From Luteimonas saliphila (GTDB lineage: Bacteria > Pseudomonadota > Gammaproteobacteria > Xanthomonadales > Xanthomonadaceae), in assembly GCF_016774335.1 (NCBI RefSeq), contig NZ_JAETWA010000045.1:248001-312000 (forward strand): 64,000 nucleotides of DNA. The letters are read 5' to 3'. Position 1 is the stretch's first letter; each line of letters begins with the position of its first letter. This document shows, piece by piece, positions 26,271-35,702 of the stretch. The translations under genes and the position numbers were made by a program. A model generated the notes under the pieces. That model made no database searches, was not told the DNA's origin, and was given only the letters and a program-made list of their open reading frames with translations.

Positions 26271-27182
26271 CTAGTCGCCGAGGGCGACAGTCGTGTTGTG
26301 CATCGCGGCGCGGAACGCGACCGGTGCGTGCGGGATCCGCGCCGGCTCGAAGGCGGCGATCGCGGCCGCGAGGAAGACTTCCGGCGAACCGGCGGCGCCG
26401 ACCGCGCCCGGGTTCTGGCCGAGTACCCGCCAGGCCACGCGCAACGCAGGCAATGGCGCGCGCTCGTCCAGGGGCAAGGCGGCCTGCGACTTCGACAGCT
26501 TGCGCCCGGCCTCGTCGAGCACCAGCGGCAGGTGCGCGTAGCGCGGCGTCGGCAGCCCGAGGCGCCGCTGCAGCAGGATCTGGCGCGGGGTGGAATCGAG
26601 CAGGTCTGCGCCACGGGCCACGTCGGTGACGCCCTGCGCGGCGTCGTCGACGACCACCGCCAGCTGGTAGGCCCACAGGCCGTCGGCGCGGCGCAGGACG
26701 AAGTCGCCGACCGTGGAGGACACGTCCTGGCGCATACGGCCGTGGATCGCGTCGACGAATTCGATGGCCGTGCCGGCGGGGACGCGCAGGCGGATGGCCG
26801 GATCCGGACGCCGCGCGCCGGCGATGCAGCGCCGGTGGATGCCGCCGCTGCGGGCCAGTGCGGTGCGGCTGCAGTGGCAGACGAACGCGTCGCCGCTGTC
26901 CAGCAGCCGTTCCAGCGCTTGCAGATAGGCCGCGCCGCGGGTGCCCTGCCAGAGCACGGGGCCGTCGCCATGCAGGCCGAAGGCGGCCAGCGTCTGCAGT
27001 TGCGCCTGCGCCGCGCCCGGCACCTCGCGCGGTGGATCGAGGTCCTCGACCCGCACCAGCCATTCGCCGTCCGCACGCCGTGCCAGCAGCCAGCTGCCGA
27101 GCGCGGCGACCAGCGAACCGAAGTGCAGGGGTCCGGTGGGCGAGGGCGCGAAGCGGCCGCGATAGGCGATGGAGGCGGGCAT
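26271..27182 (-). CDS. gluQ: glutamyl-Q tRNA(Asp) synthetase
   Basis: 303 residues, a truncated glutamyl-tRNA synthetase catalytic core without the anticodon domain. It attaches glutamate to queuosine at position 34 of tRNA-Asp. [20 protein letters not shown] is the HIGH-like region, VEDLDPPR follows, the zinc site is [11 protein letters not shown] with later GIHRRC, and [11 protein letters not shown] replaces the KMSKS loop. Length is typical. It starts the minus-strand group gluQ-phbB-phaR-phbB; the link to PHB genes is positional only. Confidence 0.95.
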   Translation of the reverse strand: MPASIAYRGRFAPSPTGPLHFGSLVAALGSWLLARRADGEWLVRVEDLDPPREVPGAAQAQLQTLAAFGLHGDGPVLWQGTRGAAYLQALERLLDSGDAFVCHCSRTALARSGGIHRRCIAGARRPDPAIRLRVPAGTAIEFVDAIHGRMRQDVSSTVGDFVLRRADGLWAYQLAVVVDDAAQGVTDVARGADLLDSTPRQILLQRRLGLPTPRYAHLPLVLDEAGRKLSKSQAALPLDERAPLPALRVAWRVLGQNPGAVGAAGSPEVFLAAAIAAFEPARIPHAPVAFRAAMHNTTVALGD

Positions 27183-27243
27183 GGACGGCGGCTGAATGGT
27201 TCGGCGGGCGGACGCCGCCCGGCACGATGATCGCCGCGCGCGA

Positions 27244-27271
27244 CTTGAATTTCACCTCCGGCAACCATAAT
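27244..27271 (+). promoter_or_regulatory. possible heat-shock promoter of htpX
   Basis: CTTGAAT at 27244-27250 followed after about 15 bases by CATAAT at 27266-27271. The -35 matches the sigma-32 consensus CTTGAAA better than sigma-70. HtpX genes are heat-shock genes in many proteobacteria. Confidence 0.5.
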
Positions 27272-27322
27272 CGTTGCAGACGACGGGCAATCACGACACC
27301 CGACTCCCGAAGAGACCCGACC

Positions 27323-28210
27323 ATGTTCAAACGCATCACCCTGTTCCTGCTGACCAACCTCGCGGTGCTGGCTCTGGTCAGCATCGTCATGGCGATCTTC
27401 GGCGTGAACCCCTCGACCTTCGCCGGCCTGCTGGTGTTCGCCGCGCTGTTCGGTTTCGGCGGTTCGCTGCTGTCGCTGTTCCTGTCGAAATGGACCGCCA
27501 AGCGTTTCAGCGGCGCGCTGGTGATCGCGCAGCCGCGCAACGAGACCGAGCGCTGGCTGGTCGAGACGGTGCGGCGCCAGGCGCAGGCCGCGGGCATCGG
27601 CATGCCCGAGGTGGCGGTCTACGACGCACCGGAAATCAACGCCTTCGCCACCGGTGCCAACCGCAACAACGCGCTGGTCGCGGTCTCGACCGGCCTGCTG
27701 CGCTCGATGGACCGCGACGAGGCCGAGGCGGTGCTGGGGCACGAGGTCGCGCACGTCGCCAACGGCGACATGGTGACGATGGCGCTGCTGCAGGGTGTGC
27801 TCAACACCTTCGTGATCGTGCTCGCGCGGGTGGTGGCGCGTGCGCTCAGCCAGTACATGGGCCGCGACATGGGCGGGATGGCGTATTTCGCCGTGGTGTT
27901 CGCCCTCGACATGATCTTCGGCCTGTTCGCGAGCATGATCGCGATGTGGTTCTCGCGCCATCGCGAATTCCGCGCCGACGCCGGCGGTGCGGCCCTGGCC
28001 GGCAGGCACAAGATGATCGCCGCGCTCGAGCGGCTGGCGCAGAACCACGGCCAGAACACGCTGCCCAAGCAGATCGCCGCGTTCGGCATCAGCGGCGGCA
28101 TCGGCCACGGCCTCAAGCGCCTGCTGATGAGCCATCCGCCGCTGGAAGAGCGCATCGCCGCCCTGCGCGCCGCGCCGCCCGAGGCACTGCGCGAGGGCGT
28201 GCTGGTGTGA
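27323..28210 (+). CDS. htpX: membrane protease HtpX
   Basis: 295 residues. Two N-terminal transmembrane helices (about 6-50), zinc motif H140-E141-VAH144, two further hydrophobic segments around 150-215 and the third ligand Glu in [15 protein letters not shown]. HtpX degrades misfolded or damaged inner-membrane proteins, overlapping FtsH. The ATG at 27323 gives the standard [15 protein letters not shown] start. The C-terminus [11 protein letters not shown] is conserved. A strong terminator lies 70 bases downstream. Confidence 0.95.
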   Translation: MFKRITLFLLTNLAVLALVSIVMAIFGVNPSTFAGLLVFAALFGFGGSLLSLFLSKWTAKRFSGALVIAQPRNETERWLVETVRRQAQAAGIGMPEVAVYDAPEINAFATGANRNNALVAVSTGLLRSMDRDEAEAVLGHEVAHVANGDMVTMALLQGVLNTFVIVLARVVARALSQYMGRDMGGMAYFAVVFALDMIFGLFASMIAMWFSRHREFRADAGGAALAGRHKMIAALERLAQNHGQNTLPKQIAAFGISGGIGHGLKRLLMSHPPLEERIAALRAAPPEALREGVLV

Positions 28211-28216
28211 GGAGCC

Positions 28217-28386
28217 GTGATTGGTGACTGGTGATTGGGCGCCCTCCGGGCCCTGTCAATCCGTCATCGACGAAAACGCAGAAAGGCGCGGACTTCCGCG
28301 CCTTTCGCTTTTCTCGAATCACCAATCACGAATCACCAGTCACCAGTCACCAATCACCAATCACGAATCACGAATCACGAATCACC
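28217..28386. repeat. GTGATTGG/CCAATCAC inverted repeat pair, locus 1
   Basis: The left arm 28217-28239 (GTGATTGGTGACTGGTGATT) and the right arm 28316-28386, a run of AATCACC/AATCACG heptamers, are inverted. They flank a bidirectional terminator. The same arrangement occurs at 34825-35025 and 49954-50088. Confidence 0.85.
28281..28313. terminator. htpX terminator (bidirectional)
   Basis: GAAAGGCGCGG, four-base loop, CCGCGCCTTTC, then GCTTTTC on the plus strand and CTGCGTTTTC on the minus strand. It can end htpX and the converging FimX-like gene. Confidence 0.85.
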
Positions 28387-28395
28387 ACACGTCCA

Positions 28396-30486
28396 TCACT
28401 CGAAATCGTAATTCATCACCGGGCTGGCAGTGGCCAGGAAGTGGCCCTCGACGTAGTCCACGCCCGACGAGAACAGGATCGACATGCTGGCCGCGTCCTG
28501 CACGTATTCGGCGATGGTGCGGATGCCCAGTTCCCGCGCGCGCTTGGCGATGTCGCGCACCCGCGCCTGGTTCTCCTCGTTGCGCGGCAGGTCCTCGATG
28601 AAGCTGCGGTCCATCTTGAGGATGTTCGGTTTCAGGTGCGCCAGCAGCTGGAACGAATCCAGGCCGACGCCGAACTGCTCCAGCGCGAGCCGGCAGTCGA
28701 AGCGGCCGATCGCATCGGCGAAGGACTGTGTCGCCTTCAGGTGGGTGAACACCTTGGCCTCGGGCAATTGCAGGACCAGGTACTCGCCCGGGACCCCGTG
28801 CGCCAGCAACTGCTCGCCGATGAACGCGGCCAGCCCCGTGTCGTCGAGCGCGGCCTGGGTCACCTTGACCAGCAGCGTCGTCGGGCGATTGGACGCGATG
28901 CGCTGGCCGAGCACCGAGATCGCCTGGCCGATCACCGCCCGGTCGATTTCGCCGAGCAGGCCGTGCTCCTCGGCGATCTGCATGAAGTTGCCGGGCGAGA
29001 TCAGCTGGCCGTCGCCCGGGTCCAGGCGCAGCAGCGTCTCGTAGGTCGCGCCGGTGTCGCCCTGCAGGTTGATGATCGGCTGGTAGTGCAGCACGAAGCG
29101 CTGGTTGTCGAGGGCGTCGCGCAGGCGCGACACCCAGGCGCGCACGTGCTCCTCCTCGGCGCGGTCCATCGCGGCGGGGTCGAAGATCTCGTAGCGGTTG
29201 CCGCCCACGCCGCTGGACGATTCGGCGCCCTGGGTCGCCTTGGCCAGCACCTGGGAGACGCTGGCGATCTTCTCGCCGATCTGCACGCCGCCGATGCTGG
29301 CGGTGATCACGCTCGAGCGGGTGCCGATCGAGAATACGTCCGCGGAGAAGGCCGCGAGGATACGTTCGGCCAGCGCCGAGGTGCCCGCGTAGTCGCTGCC
29401 GCGGAGCAATACCGCCAGCGTGTGCTCGGAGAAGCGCGCGCCGATCGCGCGTCCGCCGAACTCCGCGTCGCGCAGCAGCGCCTGCAGCCGCTCGCCGATC
29501 GCGGCCAGCAGCGAGTCCGCCGAATCCAGGCCGATGTCCTGCAGCAGCCGGTGGTAGTGGTCGGGCTCGATCAGCAGCAGGCCGTGCTGGCCGTTGTTCT
29601 GGCCGGCGTCGTCGACCGCGTCCTCGAGCGACCGCAGGAAGGTCGGACGGTTGAGCAGGCCGGTCACCTGGTCGCGCTGGCGCAGTTCCTCCAGTTCCTG
29701 GGCCAGTTCGGGATCGAATTCCTGGCGGCGGAGCACCACCTGCAGGCAGGGTTCGCCCTCGTACTGGGCCTGGGTGAATTCCATCGAGGCCGGGAACCCG
29801 TTGCCCTCGAGGTCGCGTGCCTCGAGTTCGTAGCGCGGCGGCGGCGGTTCGCCCTTGGCGAGCGACCTGAGCAACTGCTTGAAATCCTCGACGTGCTGCG
29901 AGCCGACCATGTCCAGCAGCGACATCCCCTCGATGTCCTCGAAGCTGTCGTAGCCGAACATCTCCAGATAGGCGCTGTTGGCGCGGATGTGCATGCCTTC
30001 GTGCACGTAGGCGATGGGGTCGCGCGAGGACTCGATCAGTGCGTCGCAGCGGCGTTCGGTCTCGCGCAGGCGCGCCTCCAGGCGGCGCTGGGCGCGACGT
30101 GCCTCGAGGTCGTCCCATTCGTTGCGGACCTGGGAGAGGACCTGCTGCGGCCGGTGGCGGAGCGCGACGGCACGGGCCCCGGCGCTCAGGACCGCGTCGT
30201 ATTGCGCCTCGTCGAGGCGTTCCGCGATCGCGATCACCGGCAGGTCCTTGCCGGTGCCCGTGACCAAGCTCATGGCGTCCTCGAACGTCAGCGACTGCGC
30301 CGCCAGCGCCGCCAGCACGAGGTCGGCGGGTCCCGCCAGCGCGGTGGTGAGTTCCTCCGCGGTGGCGGCCCGCACCGGGCGGACCGCGATCCCGGCATTG
30401 CGCAGGCCGCTGACCAGCGCCTCGGCGTCCTCGACGCGCTCGTCGACGATCAGCAGGCGCAGGGCGTTGTCAGGCTTCTTCGGCAT
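28396..30486 (-). CDS. fimX: FimX/Filp-like degenerate GGDEF-EAL c-di-GMP receptor
   Basis: 696 residues, close to Pseudomonas FimX (691). Order: degenerate receiver (1-130, LLIVDERVEDAEAL without a full acidic pocket), PAS (about 150-250), GGDEF-like (270-420) and EAL-like (440-690). The GGDEF signature is replaced by RFSEHTLAVLL, and EAL is ETLLRL, so neither cyclase nor phosphodiesterase activity is expected. The EAL-like domain probably binds c-di-GMP as a sensor. FimX and the Xanthomonas homologue Filp govern type IV pilus assembly and twitching. No pilus gene is in the window. Confidence 0.85.
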   Translation of the reverse strand: MPKKPDNALRLLIVDERVEDAEALVSGLRNAGIAVRPVRAATAEELTTALAGPADLVLAALAAQSLTFEDAMSLVTGTGKDLPVIAIAERLDEAQYDAVLSAGARAVALRHRPQQVLSQVRNEWDDLEARRAQRRLEARLRETERRCDALIESSRDPIAYVHEGMHIRANSAYLEMFGYDSFEDIEGMSLLDMVGSQHVEDFKQLLRSLAKGEPPPPRYELEARDLEGNGFPASMEFTQAQYEGEPCLQVVLRRQEFDPELAQELEELRQRDQVTGLLNRPTFLRSLEDAVDDAGQNNGQHGLLLIEPDHYHRLLQDIGLDSADSLLAAIGERLQALLRDAEFGGRAIGARFSEHTLAVLLRGSDYAGTSALAERILAAFSADVFSIGTRSSVITASIGGVQIGEKIASVSQVLAKATQGAESSSGVGGNRYEIFDPAAMDRAEEEHVRAWVSRLRDALDNQRFVLHYQPIINLQGDTGATYETLLRLDPGDGQLISPGNFMQIAEEHGLLGEIDRAVIGQAISVLGQRIASNRPTTLLVKVTQAALDDTGLAAFIGEQLLAHGVPGEYLVLQLPEAKVFTHLKATQSFADAIGRFDCRLALEQFGVGLDSFQLLAHLKPNILKMDRSFIEDLPRNEENQARVRDIAKRARELGIRTIAEYVQDAASMSILFSSGVDYVEGHFLATASPVMNYDFE

Positions 30487-30549
30487 GCGGTCCTCCGGTG
30501 GAAGCGGGGTTATGCCATGGCGCCGCGGGTCGCGTCCATTGCAGTGGGT

Positions 30550-31563
30550 TCACAGTGGGCGCTTGGACCCATCCCCGGCCACCTCGCGCACCAGTCGCGG
30601 CAGCAGGTAGCCGGGCAGGCGCGTGCGCAGGGCGGCGTGCAGGGCCAGCGCCTCGTGGTCGGGGACCTCGAAATGCGCGGCGCCGGCGACCCGGTCGAGC
30701 TGGTGCAGGTAATAGGGCAGCACCCCGGCGGCGAAGCCGCGTTCATGGAGCGCGGCCTGGGCGTCGACCGTATCGTTGACCCCGCGCAACAGCACGGCCT
30801 GGTTGAGCAGGGTCGCGCCGCAGGTGCGCAGCGCCGCGATCGCCGCATCGACCTGCGCATCGAACTCGTTGGCGTGGTTGGCATGGAGCACCACCACCAC
30901 CGGCCAGGGCAGCGCCGACAGCCAGGCGAGGAGGACGTCGTCGACCCGTTCCGGCAGCACCACCGGCAGCCGGGTGTGGATGCGCAGGCGGCGGACGTGG
31001 GGGATGGCGGACAGCGCCCCGGTCAGCTCGGCGAGCTTGGACGTCGCCAGCGACAGCGGATCGCCGCCGGACAGGATCACCTCCTGCAGCGAGTCGTCGC
31101 CGCGCAGGGTGTCCAGTGCCGCGCGCCAGCCCGCCGCCGCCGCGGTCTGCTCGGCATAGGGGAAGTGCCGGCGGAAGCAGTACCGGCAATGGACCGCGCA
31201 ACTGCCGGTGGCGACCAGCAGGGCGCGTCCGGCGTACTTGTGGATCACGCCGTGGCCGGCGCGGGCGGCGGCGTCGCCCACCGCGTCCAGCGAGAAGCCG
31301 GGGACCAGGCGCAACTCGGCATCGAGTGGCAGCACCTGGCGCAGCAACGGGTCGTTCGGATCGCCCGGGCGCATCCGGGCCGCGAAGCCGCGCGGCACGC
31401 GCAACGGGAATTGGGCGGCCGCGGCATCGGACACACCCGCCAGGCCGTCCAGGCCCAGCAGCGACAGCAGTTCGCGCGGGTCGCGGATGGCTTCGCGCCA
31501 GTGCTGCTGCCAGCCTCTCGGCTGCAGCCGGGCGGGGGCAGCAGGTATCATGGTGGTTTGCAT
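30550..31563 (-). CDS. epmB: EF-P beta-lysylation protein EpmB
   Basis: 337 residues from ATG 31563 (MQTTMIPAAP); the frame extends 12 codons further without family similarity. Radical SAM lysine 2,3-aminomutase-like enzyme that makes (R)-beta-lysine for attachment to elongation factor P. Cluster motif Cys122-x3-Cys126-x2-Cys129 (SCAVHCRYCFRRHFPY) and ILSGGDPLSL are conserved. It diverges from efp, its target, across 73 bases, so the pair forms a functional unit. The partner ligase EpmA is not in the window. Confidence 0.95.
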   Translation of the reverse strand: MQTTMIPAAPARLQPRGWQQHWREAIRDPRELLSLLGLDGLAGVSDAAAAQFPLRVPRGFAARMRPGDPNDPLLRQVLPLDAELRLVPGFSLDAVGDAAARAGHGVIHKYAGRALLVATGSCAVHCRYCFRRHFPYAEQTAAAAGWRAALDTLRGDDSLQEVILSGGDPLSLATSKLAELTGALSAIPHVRRLRIHTRLPVVLPERVDDVLLAWLSALPWPVVVVLHANHANEFDAQVDAAIAALRTCGATLLNQAVLLRGVNDTVDAQAALHERGFAAGVLPYYLHQLDRVAGAAHFEVPDHEALALHAALRTRLPGYLLPRLVREVAGDGSKRPL

Positions 31564-31636
31564 GTCTTCGCCCGGCGCGCCGGACCTACCGATTCCCACA
31601 TTCTAGCCGCCCGCGGGCGGTCCAGCAGGAGACCCC

Positions 31637-32203
31637 ATGGCCAGTTTGGGCATGAACGACGTCAAGAACGGCCAGAAGATCCTGGTCAACAACGAACCGG
31701 CGATCATCACCGAGACCGACTACGTCAAGCCGGGCAAGGGCCAGGCGTTCACCCGCGTGCGCTACCGCCTGATCAAGTCCGGCCGGGTGCAGGAAATCAC
31801 CATGAAGTCCACCGATTCGGTCGAAGCCGCCGATGTGGTCGATACCGACATGCAGTACCTGTACAGCGACGGCGAGTACTGGCACTTCATGAACCCGGAG
31901 AGCTTCGAGCAGGTGCAGTCCGACGAGGCCGGCATGGGTGGCGCGGAGAAGTGGCTCAAGGGCGAGGAAACCTGCGTGGTCACCCTGTGGAACGGCACCC
32001 CGATCATGGTGACCCCGCCGAACTTCGTCGAACTGAAGATCGTCGAGACCGACCCCGGCGTGCGCGGCGATACCTCGGGCGGCGGCGGCAAGCCGGCCAA
32101 GCTCGAAACCGGCGCGGTGGTGCGCGTGCCGCTGTTCGTCGGCCAGGACGAGGTGATCAAGGTCGACACCCGCTCCGGCGACTACGTCAGCCGCGTGAAG
32201 TGA
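31637..32203 (+). CDS. efp: translation elongation factor P
   Basis: 188 residues, three beta-barrel domains. It rescues ribosomes stalled on polyproline. The modified lysine is Lys34 in KPGKGQAF, the form used by the EpmA/EpmB lysylation system, which matches the neighbouring epmB. The end [13 protein letters not shown] is conserved. AGGAGA precedes ATG 31637 at a good distance. Confidence 0.97.
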   Translation: MASLGMNDVKNGQKILVNNEPAIITETDYVKPGKGQAFTRVRYRLIKSGRVQEITMKSTDSVEAADVVDTDMQYLYSDGEYWHFMNPESFEQVQSDEAGMGGAEKWLKGEETCVVTLWNGTPIMVTPPNFVELKIVETDPGVRGDTSGGGGKPAKLETGAVVRVPLFVGQDEVIKVDTRSGDYVSRVK

Positions 32204-32208
32204 CGCAA

Positions 32209-32665
32209 CGGCCCACGCGCCCCGCGCGTGGCTGCCGTTGCGTCATCCCGAGCCGCAGGCGAGGGATCTTCTCACGAGCGATGCGATACACCGGGCCCAC
32301 GCGCACCGCGCGTGGCTGCCGTTGCGTCATCCCGAGCCGTAGGCGAGGGATCTTGTCAGGCCGACGCGGGTCGCCGCAGCCCGATTCCTCACCCGCTGCA
32401 CGGATTCGGAATGACAGCTAGTGGGGAGGACCGGCTGGCAGCATCGCTGGCACCTGCTCCCGCCGGCCGCGGCGTTTTGTCATCCCGAGCCGTAGGCGAG
32501 GGATCTTGCCGGGCGGCCGACGCGGGTCGCCGCAGGCGGATTCCTCACCCGCTGTGCGGGCCCAGACTGACGGATACCGCGACCCGGCTCTTCGCGCAGG
32601 TCCGGTTCCGGACAGCGATGCCGGGCGATCCGTCATCCGCTTGGCGCCTACGGGATGACAGAATG
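32209..32665. repeat. dispersed CATCCCGAG repeats in efp-mtaD gap
   Basis: The 467-base gap has no gene. It holds three copies of GTCATCCCGAGCCGTAGGCG followed by AGGGATCTT, at about 32241-32270, 32325-32354 and 32479-32508. The first two lie in a longer 60-base direct repeat (32209-32270 and 32295-32354) that begins GCCCACGCGC. Inverted partner fragments ending GGAATGACAG and GGGATGACAG are at 32407-32418 and 32651-32661. Relatives are at 51289-51366 and 63382-63407. Confidence 0.8.
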
Positions 32666-32670
32666 GCGCG

Positions 32671-34014
32671 ATGACGAACAACCAAACCCCCGATCCCTGC
32701 GACCTCCTGATCGAAGCCGGTTTCGTGGTCCCGGTCCAGCCGCATGGCGTGGTGCTCGAGGACCATGCCGTGGCGATCCACGATGGCACGATCGTCGCGC
32801 TCCTGCCCACCCCGGAGGCACGCCAGCGCTTCAGCCCGGCCGAAACGGTCGCGCGCCCGGACGCGGCGCTGATCCCCGGCCTGGTCAACGCCCACACCCA
32901 CAATCCCATGACCCTGCTGCGCGGCGTCGCCGACGACCTGCCGCTCAAGGTCTGGCTGCAGGGCCACATCTGGCCGATCGAGGGCGCCGTGATCAGCCCG
33001 GCCTTCGTCGAGGATGGCGTGACCCTGGCGATCGCCGAACTGCTGCGCGGCGGCGTGACCTGCGTCAACGAGAACTACTTCTTCCCCGACGTGCAGGCGG
33101 CTACCTACCGGCGCCATGGCTTCCGCGCGCGCATCGGCCTGCCGGTGATCGACTTCCCCACCGCCTGGGCCGCGAGCGACGACGAGTACTTCGACAAGGC
33201 CGGCGCGGTGCACGACCAGTGGCGCGACGATCCGCTGGTGGCCACCGCGTTCGCGCCGCACGCGCCGTACACCGTCAACGACGCCAACTTCGAACGCATC
33301 CGGATGCTGGCCGACCAGCTCGACCTGCCGGTGCACCTGCACCTGCACGAGACCGCGCAGGAAGTGGCGCAGTCGATCGACGAGCACGGCCAGCGCCCGA
33401 TCGCGCGCCTGGACCGGCTGGGCCTGGTCAACGACCGCCTGATCGCGGTGCACATGACGCAACTGACCGAGGCCGAGATCCACCTGTGCGCGGAGCGCGG
33501 CGTCAGCGTGGTGCACTGCCCCGAATCGAACCTGAAGCTGGCCTCGGGCTTCTGCCCGGCCTGCGCCCTGGCACGCGCCGGGGTCACGCTCGCGATCGGC
33601 ACCGACGGCGCGGCCAGCAACAACGACCTCGACATGTTCGGCGAAACGCGCACGGCGGCGATGCTGGCCAAGGCGGTCGCCGGCGATGCCGCCGCACTGG
33701 ATGCGTTCACCGCGCTGCGCGCGGCGACGCTGGGCGGCGCGAAGGCGATCGGCTTCGACCACCTGGTCGGCTCGATCGAGCCGGGCAAGCAGGCCGACCT
33801 GGCCTGCGTCGACCTCTCCGCGCTGGAGACCCAGCCGCTGCACCATGTCGTGTCGCAACTGGTCTACGCCACCGGCCGGCAGCAGGTGGGCGACGTCTGG
33901 ATCGCCGGCAAGCCGAAGCTGCGCGATCGCTGGCTGGTCGACATGGATGCGACCCGCATCGTCGCCAACGCGCGCCAGTGGCGCGAGCGCATCGCCGCGG
34001 TCGTGCTGCCGTAG
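32671..34014 (+). CDS. mtaD: TRZ/ATZ-family amidohydrolase (MTA/SAH deaminase-like)
   Basis: 447 residues, TIM-barrel amidohydrolase. Metal ligands His75 and His77 (NAHTHNPM), His in HLHLHET, His in AVHMTQ and Asp in [10 protein letters not shown] are intact. The sequence belongs with the TRZ/ATZ/5-methylthioadenosine/S-adenosylhomocysteine deaminase group; the gene order mtaD-ubiG-gph recurs in related proteobacteria. The exact purine substrate cannot be fixed from sequence. ATG 32671 follows shortly after a palindromic repeat, with only GAATGG as a poor ribosome site. Confidence 0.85.
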   Translation: MTNNQTPDPCDLLIEAGFVVPVQPHGVVLEDHAVAIHDGTIVALLPTPEARQRFSPAETVARPDAALIPGLVNAHTHNPMTLLRGVADDLPLKVWLQGHIWPIEGAVISPAFVEDGVTLAIAELLRGGVTCVNENYFFPDVQAATYRRHGFRARIGLPVIDFPTAWAASDDEYFDKAGAVHDQWRDDPLVATAFAPHAPYTVNDANFERIRMLADQLDLPVHLHLHETAQEVAQSIDEHGQRPIARLDRLGLVNDRLIAVHMTQLTEAEIHLCAERGVSVVHCPESNLKLASGFCPACALARAGVTLAIGTDGAASNNDLDMFGETRTAAMLAKAVAGDAAALDAFTALRAATLGGAKAIGFDHLVGSIEPGKQADLACVDLSALETQPLHHVVSQLVYATGRQQVGDVWIAGKPKLRDRWLVDMDATRIVANARQWRERIAAVVLP

Positions 34015-34097
34015 CGGCGTCGCCAGCCGAGGCGGCGATCACGGGGGCAGGGGAAGGGCGGCCTACAATGCGCAGGCACGTACAGGATCCCATTTCG

Positions 34098-34820
34098 ATG
34101 ACGACCTCGCCAGGCAGCGCCGCGGGCGCCAACTTCCACCAACAGGAACTCGACAAGTTCGGCGCCATCGCCAACCGCTGGTGGGACCCCGATGGCCCGC
34201 AGAAGCCGCTGCATGCGCTGAACCCGGTGCGGCTGGACTACGTGGCGCGACGCAGGCCGCTGCAGGGCGCCAGCGTGCTCGACGTCGGCTGCGGCGGCGG
34301 CCTGCTGAGCGAGGCGATGGCGAAGCAGGGCGCGCAGGTCACCGCGATCGACCTCGCCCCGGAGCTGGTCAAGGTCGCGCGCCTGCACGGGCTGGAATCC
34401 GGGGTGAAGGTGGACTACCGCGTGCAGTCGGTCGAGGACCTCTCCGCCGAGCGCCCGGAGGCATTCGATGCCGTGACCTGCATGGAGATGCTCGAGCACG
34501 TGCCCGATCCGGCGGCGATCCTGCGCGCCTGCGCCGCCCTGCTGCGGCCCGGTGGACACCTGTTCGTGTCCACCCTCAACCGCACCCCGACCGCGTTCGC
34601 GCTGGCGATCGTCGGCGCCGAGTACATCGCGCGCCTGCTGCCCACCGGCACCCACCGCTACAGCGAGTTCATCAGGCCCTCGGAACTGGCCGCGTGGTTG
34701 CGCGAGGCCGGACTCGAGCTCGAGGACGTCAGCGGCATGATGTACGAGCCCTGGCGCAACGCAGCGCGGATCGTCTCGCGCACGGACGTGAACTACCTCG
34801 CGTGTGCGGTGAAGCGGTGA
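34098..34820 (+). CDS. ubiG: ubiquinone biosynthesis O-methyltransferase UbiG
   Basis: 240 residues. It carries out both O-methylations of ubiquinone synthesis. [20 protein letters not shown] at the N-terminus and the SAM motif [16 protein letters not shown] (about 60-75) are diagnostic, as are EMLEHVPDP and [18 protein letters not shown] 34098 is chosen because the family N-terminus follows at once. It sits 83 bases after the amidohydrolase gene and before a phosphoglycolate phosphatase-like gene, a common gene order in this group. Confidence 0.95.
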   Translation: MTTSPGSAAGANFHQQELDKFGAIANRWWDPDGPQKPLHALNPVRLDYVARRRPLQGASVLDVGCGGGLLSEAMAKQGAQVTAIDLAPELVKVARLHGLESGVKVDYRVQSVEDLSAERPEAFDAVTCMEMLEHVPDPAAILRACAALLRPGGHLFVSTLNRTPTAFALAIVGAEYIARLLPTGTHRYSEFIRPSELAAWLREAGLELEDVSGMMYEPWRNAARIVSRTDVNYLACAVKR

Positions 34821-34824
34821 AGCC

Positions 34825-35025
34825 GTGATTGGTGGTTGGTGATTGGGATGCACAATCCGGTCCGGCCAGGCTGCGGCGGGGCGCTTTGATGGGATCACGA
34901 ACGAATTCGATCGAGTCCTGGCTCGACGTCTTCACGGCGCTCGCTGAAGCGCAATGCGAACAAGGGAAAAGCCGGGAAGCGGCATGGCAATGACCGGATC
35001 ACGAATCACGAATCACCAATCACGG
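34825..35025. repeat. GTGATTGG/CCAATCAC inverted repeat pair, locus 2
   Basis: Left arm 34825-34847 (GTGATTGGTGGTTGGTGATT) follows the ubiG stop; right arm 34997-35025 (GATCACGAATCACGAATCAC and on) lies inside the start of the next gene and is translated there as SRITNHQSR. Confidence 0.85.
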
Positions 35026-35688
35026 TCTTACCCCCGCGGCGTGCTGTTCGACCTCGACGGGACCCTGCTCGACAGCGCGCCGGACATGCTGGCCACGGTC
35101 AACCGCATGCGCGCGGTGCGCGGTCGTGCGCCGATGGTGCTCGAAGCGTTGCGCCCCCACGTCTCGCGCGGTGCGCGGGCGATGGCATCGGCCGCGTTCC
35201 CCGACGTGCCGCCCGAACAGGTACCGGAGCTGGTGCCCGAGTTCCTCGCCGTCTACCGCGAGGAACTGGGCCTCCACGGCCGGCCGTTCGAAGGCGTCGA
35301 GGCGCTGCTGGCGGAACTCGAGGGCGACGGCACGCGCTGGGGCATCGTCACCAACAAGCCCGAAACCCTCGCCCGCGACCTGTTGCCCGGCCTGGGCTGG
35401 GCATCGCGCTGCGGCGTGCTGGTCGGCGGCGACACCCTGGCGGAGCGCAAGCCGCATCCGCTGCCGCTGCTGCATGCGGCGCAGGCGCTCGGACTCGATC
35501 CGGGGAGCTGCGTGTACGTCGGCGACGACCGCCGCGACATCGATGCCGCGCGCGCCGCCGGGATGGCCTCGGTGGTGGCGCTGTGGGGCTACCGGCTGGA
35601 CGACGACGATCCCGCCGCCTGGCAGGGCGATGCCATGATCGAGGCGGCTGCGGATCTGCTCGATCCGGCGGTCTGGCCCGGCCGCTAG
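34984..35688 (+). CDS. gph: phosphoglycolate phosphatase-like HAD hydrolase
   Basis: 234 residues from ATG 34984; ATGs at 34954 and 34990 are alternatives. HAD motif I is VLFDLDGTLLDSAPD, motif II is IVTNKPE, and motif III/IV are GDTLAERKPHPLPLL and YVGDDRRDIDAARAAGM. It removes phosphate from 2-phosphoglycolate or acts in the related N-acetylmuramate-6-P route. The residues before motif I ([15 protein letters not shown]) are encoded by the right arm of a dispersed repeat, so the natural N-terminus was either lengthened or replaced by it. GTG 35041 would remove it but would leave motif I at the very N-terminus. Confidence 0.9.
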   Translation: MAMTGSRITNHQSRSYPRGVLFDLDGTLLDSAPDMLATVNRMRAVRGRAPMVLEALRPHVSRGARAMASAAFPDVPPEQVPELVPEFLAVYREELGLHGRPFEGVEALLAELEGDGTRWGIVTNKPETLARDLLPGLGWASRCGVLVGGDTLAERKPHPLPLLHAAQALGLDPGSCVYVGDDRRDIDAARAAGMASVVALWGYRLDDDDPAAWQGDAMIEAAADLLDPAVWPGR

Positions 35689-35702
35689 GGGCGTTCGCGC
35701 AG

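Noticed and set aside
28231-32421. A 1396-codon plus-strand frame
   Set aside because: Antisense to the FimX-like gene and epmB, and runs through efp in the wrong frame; no recognisable domain.
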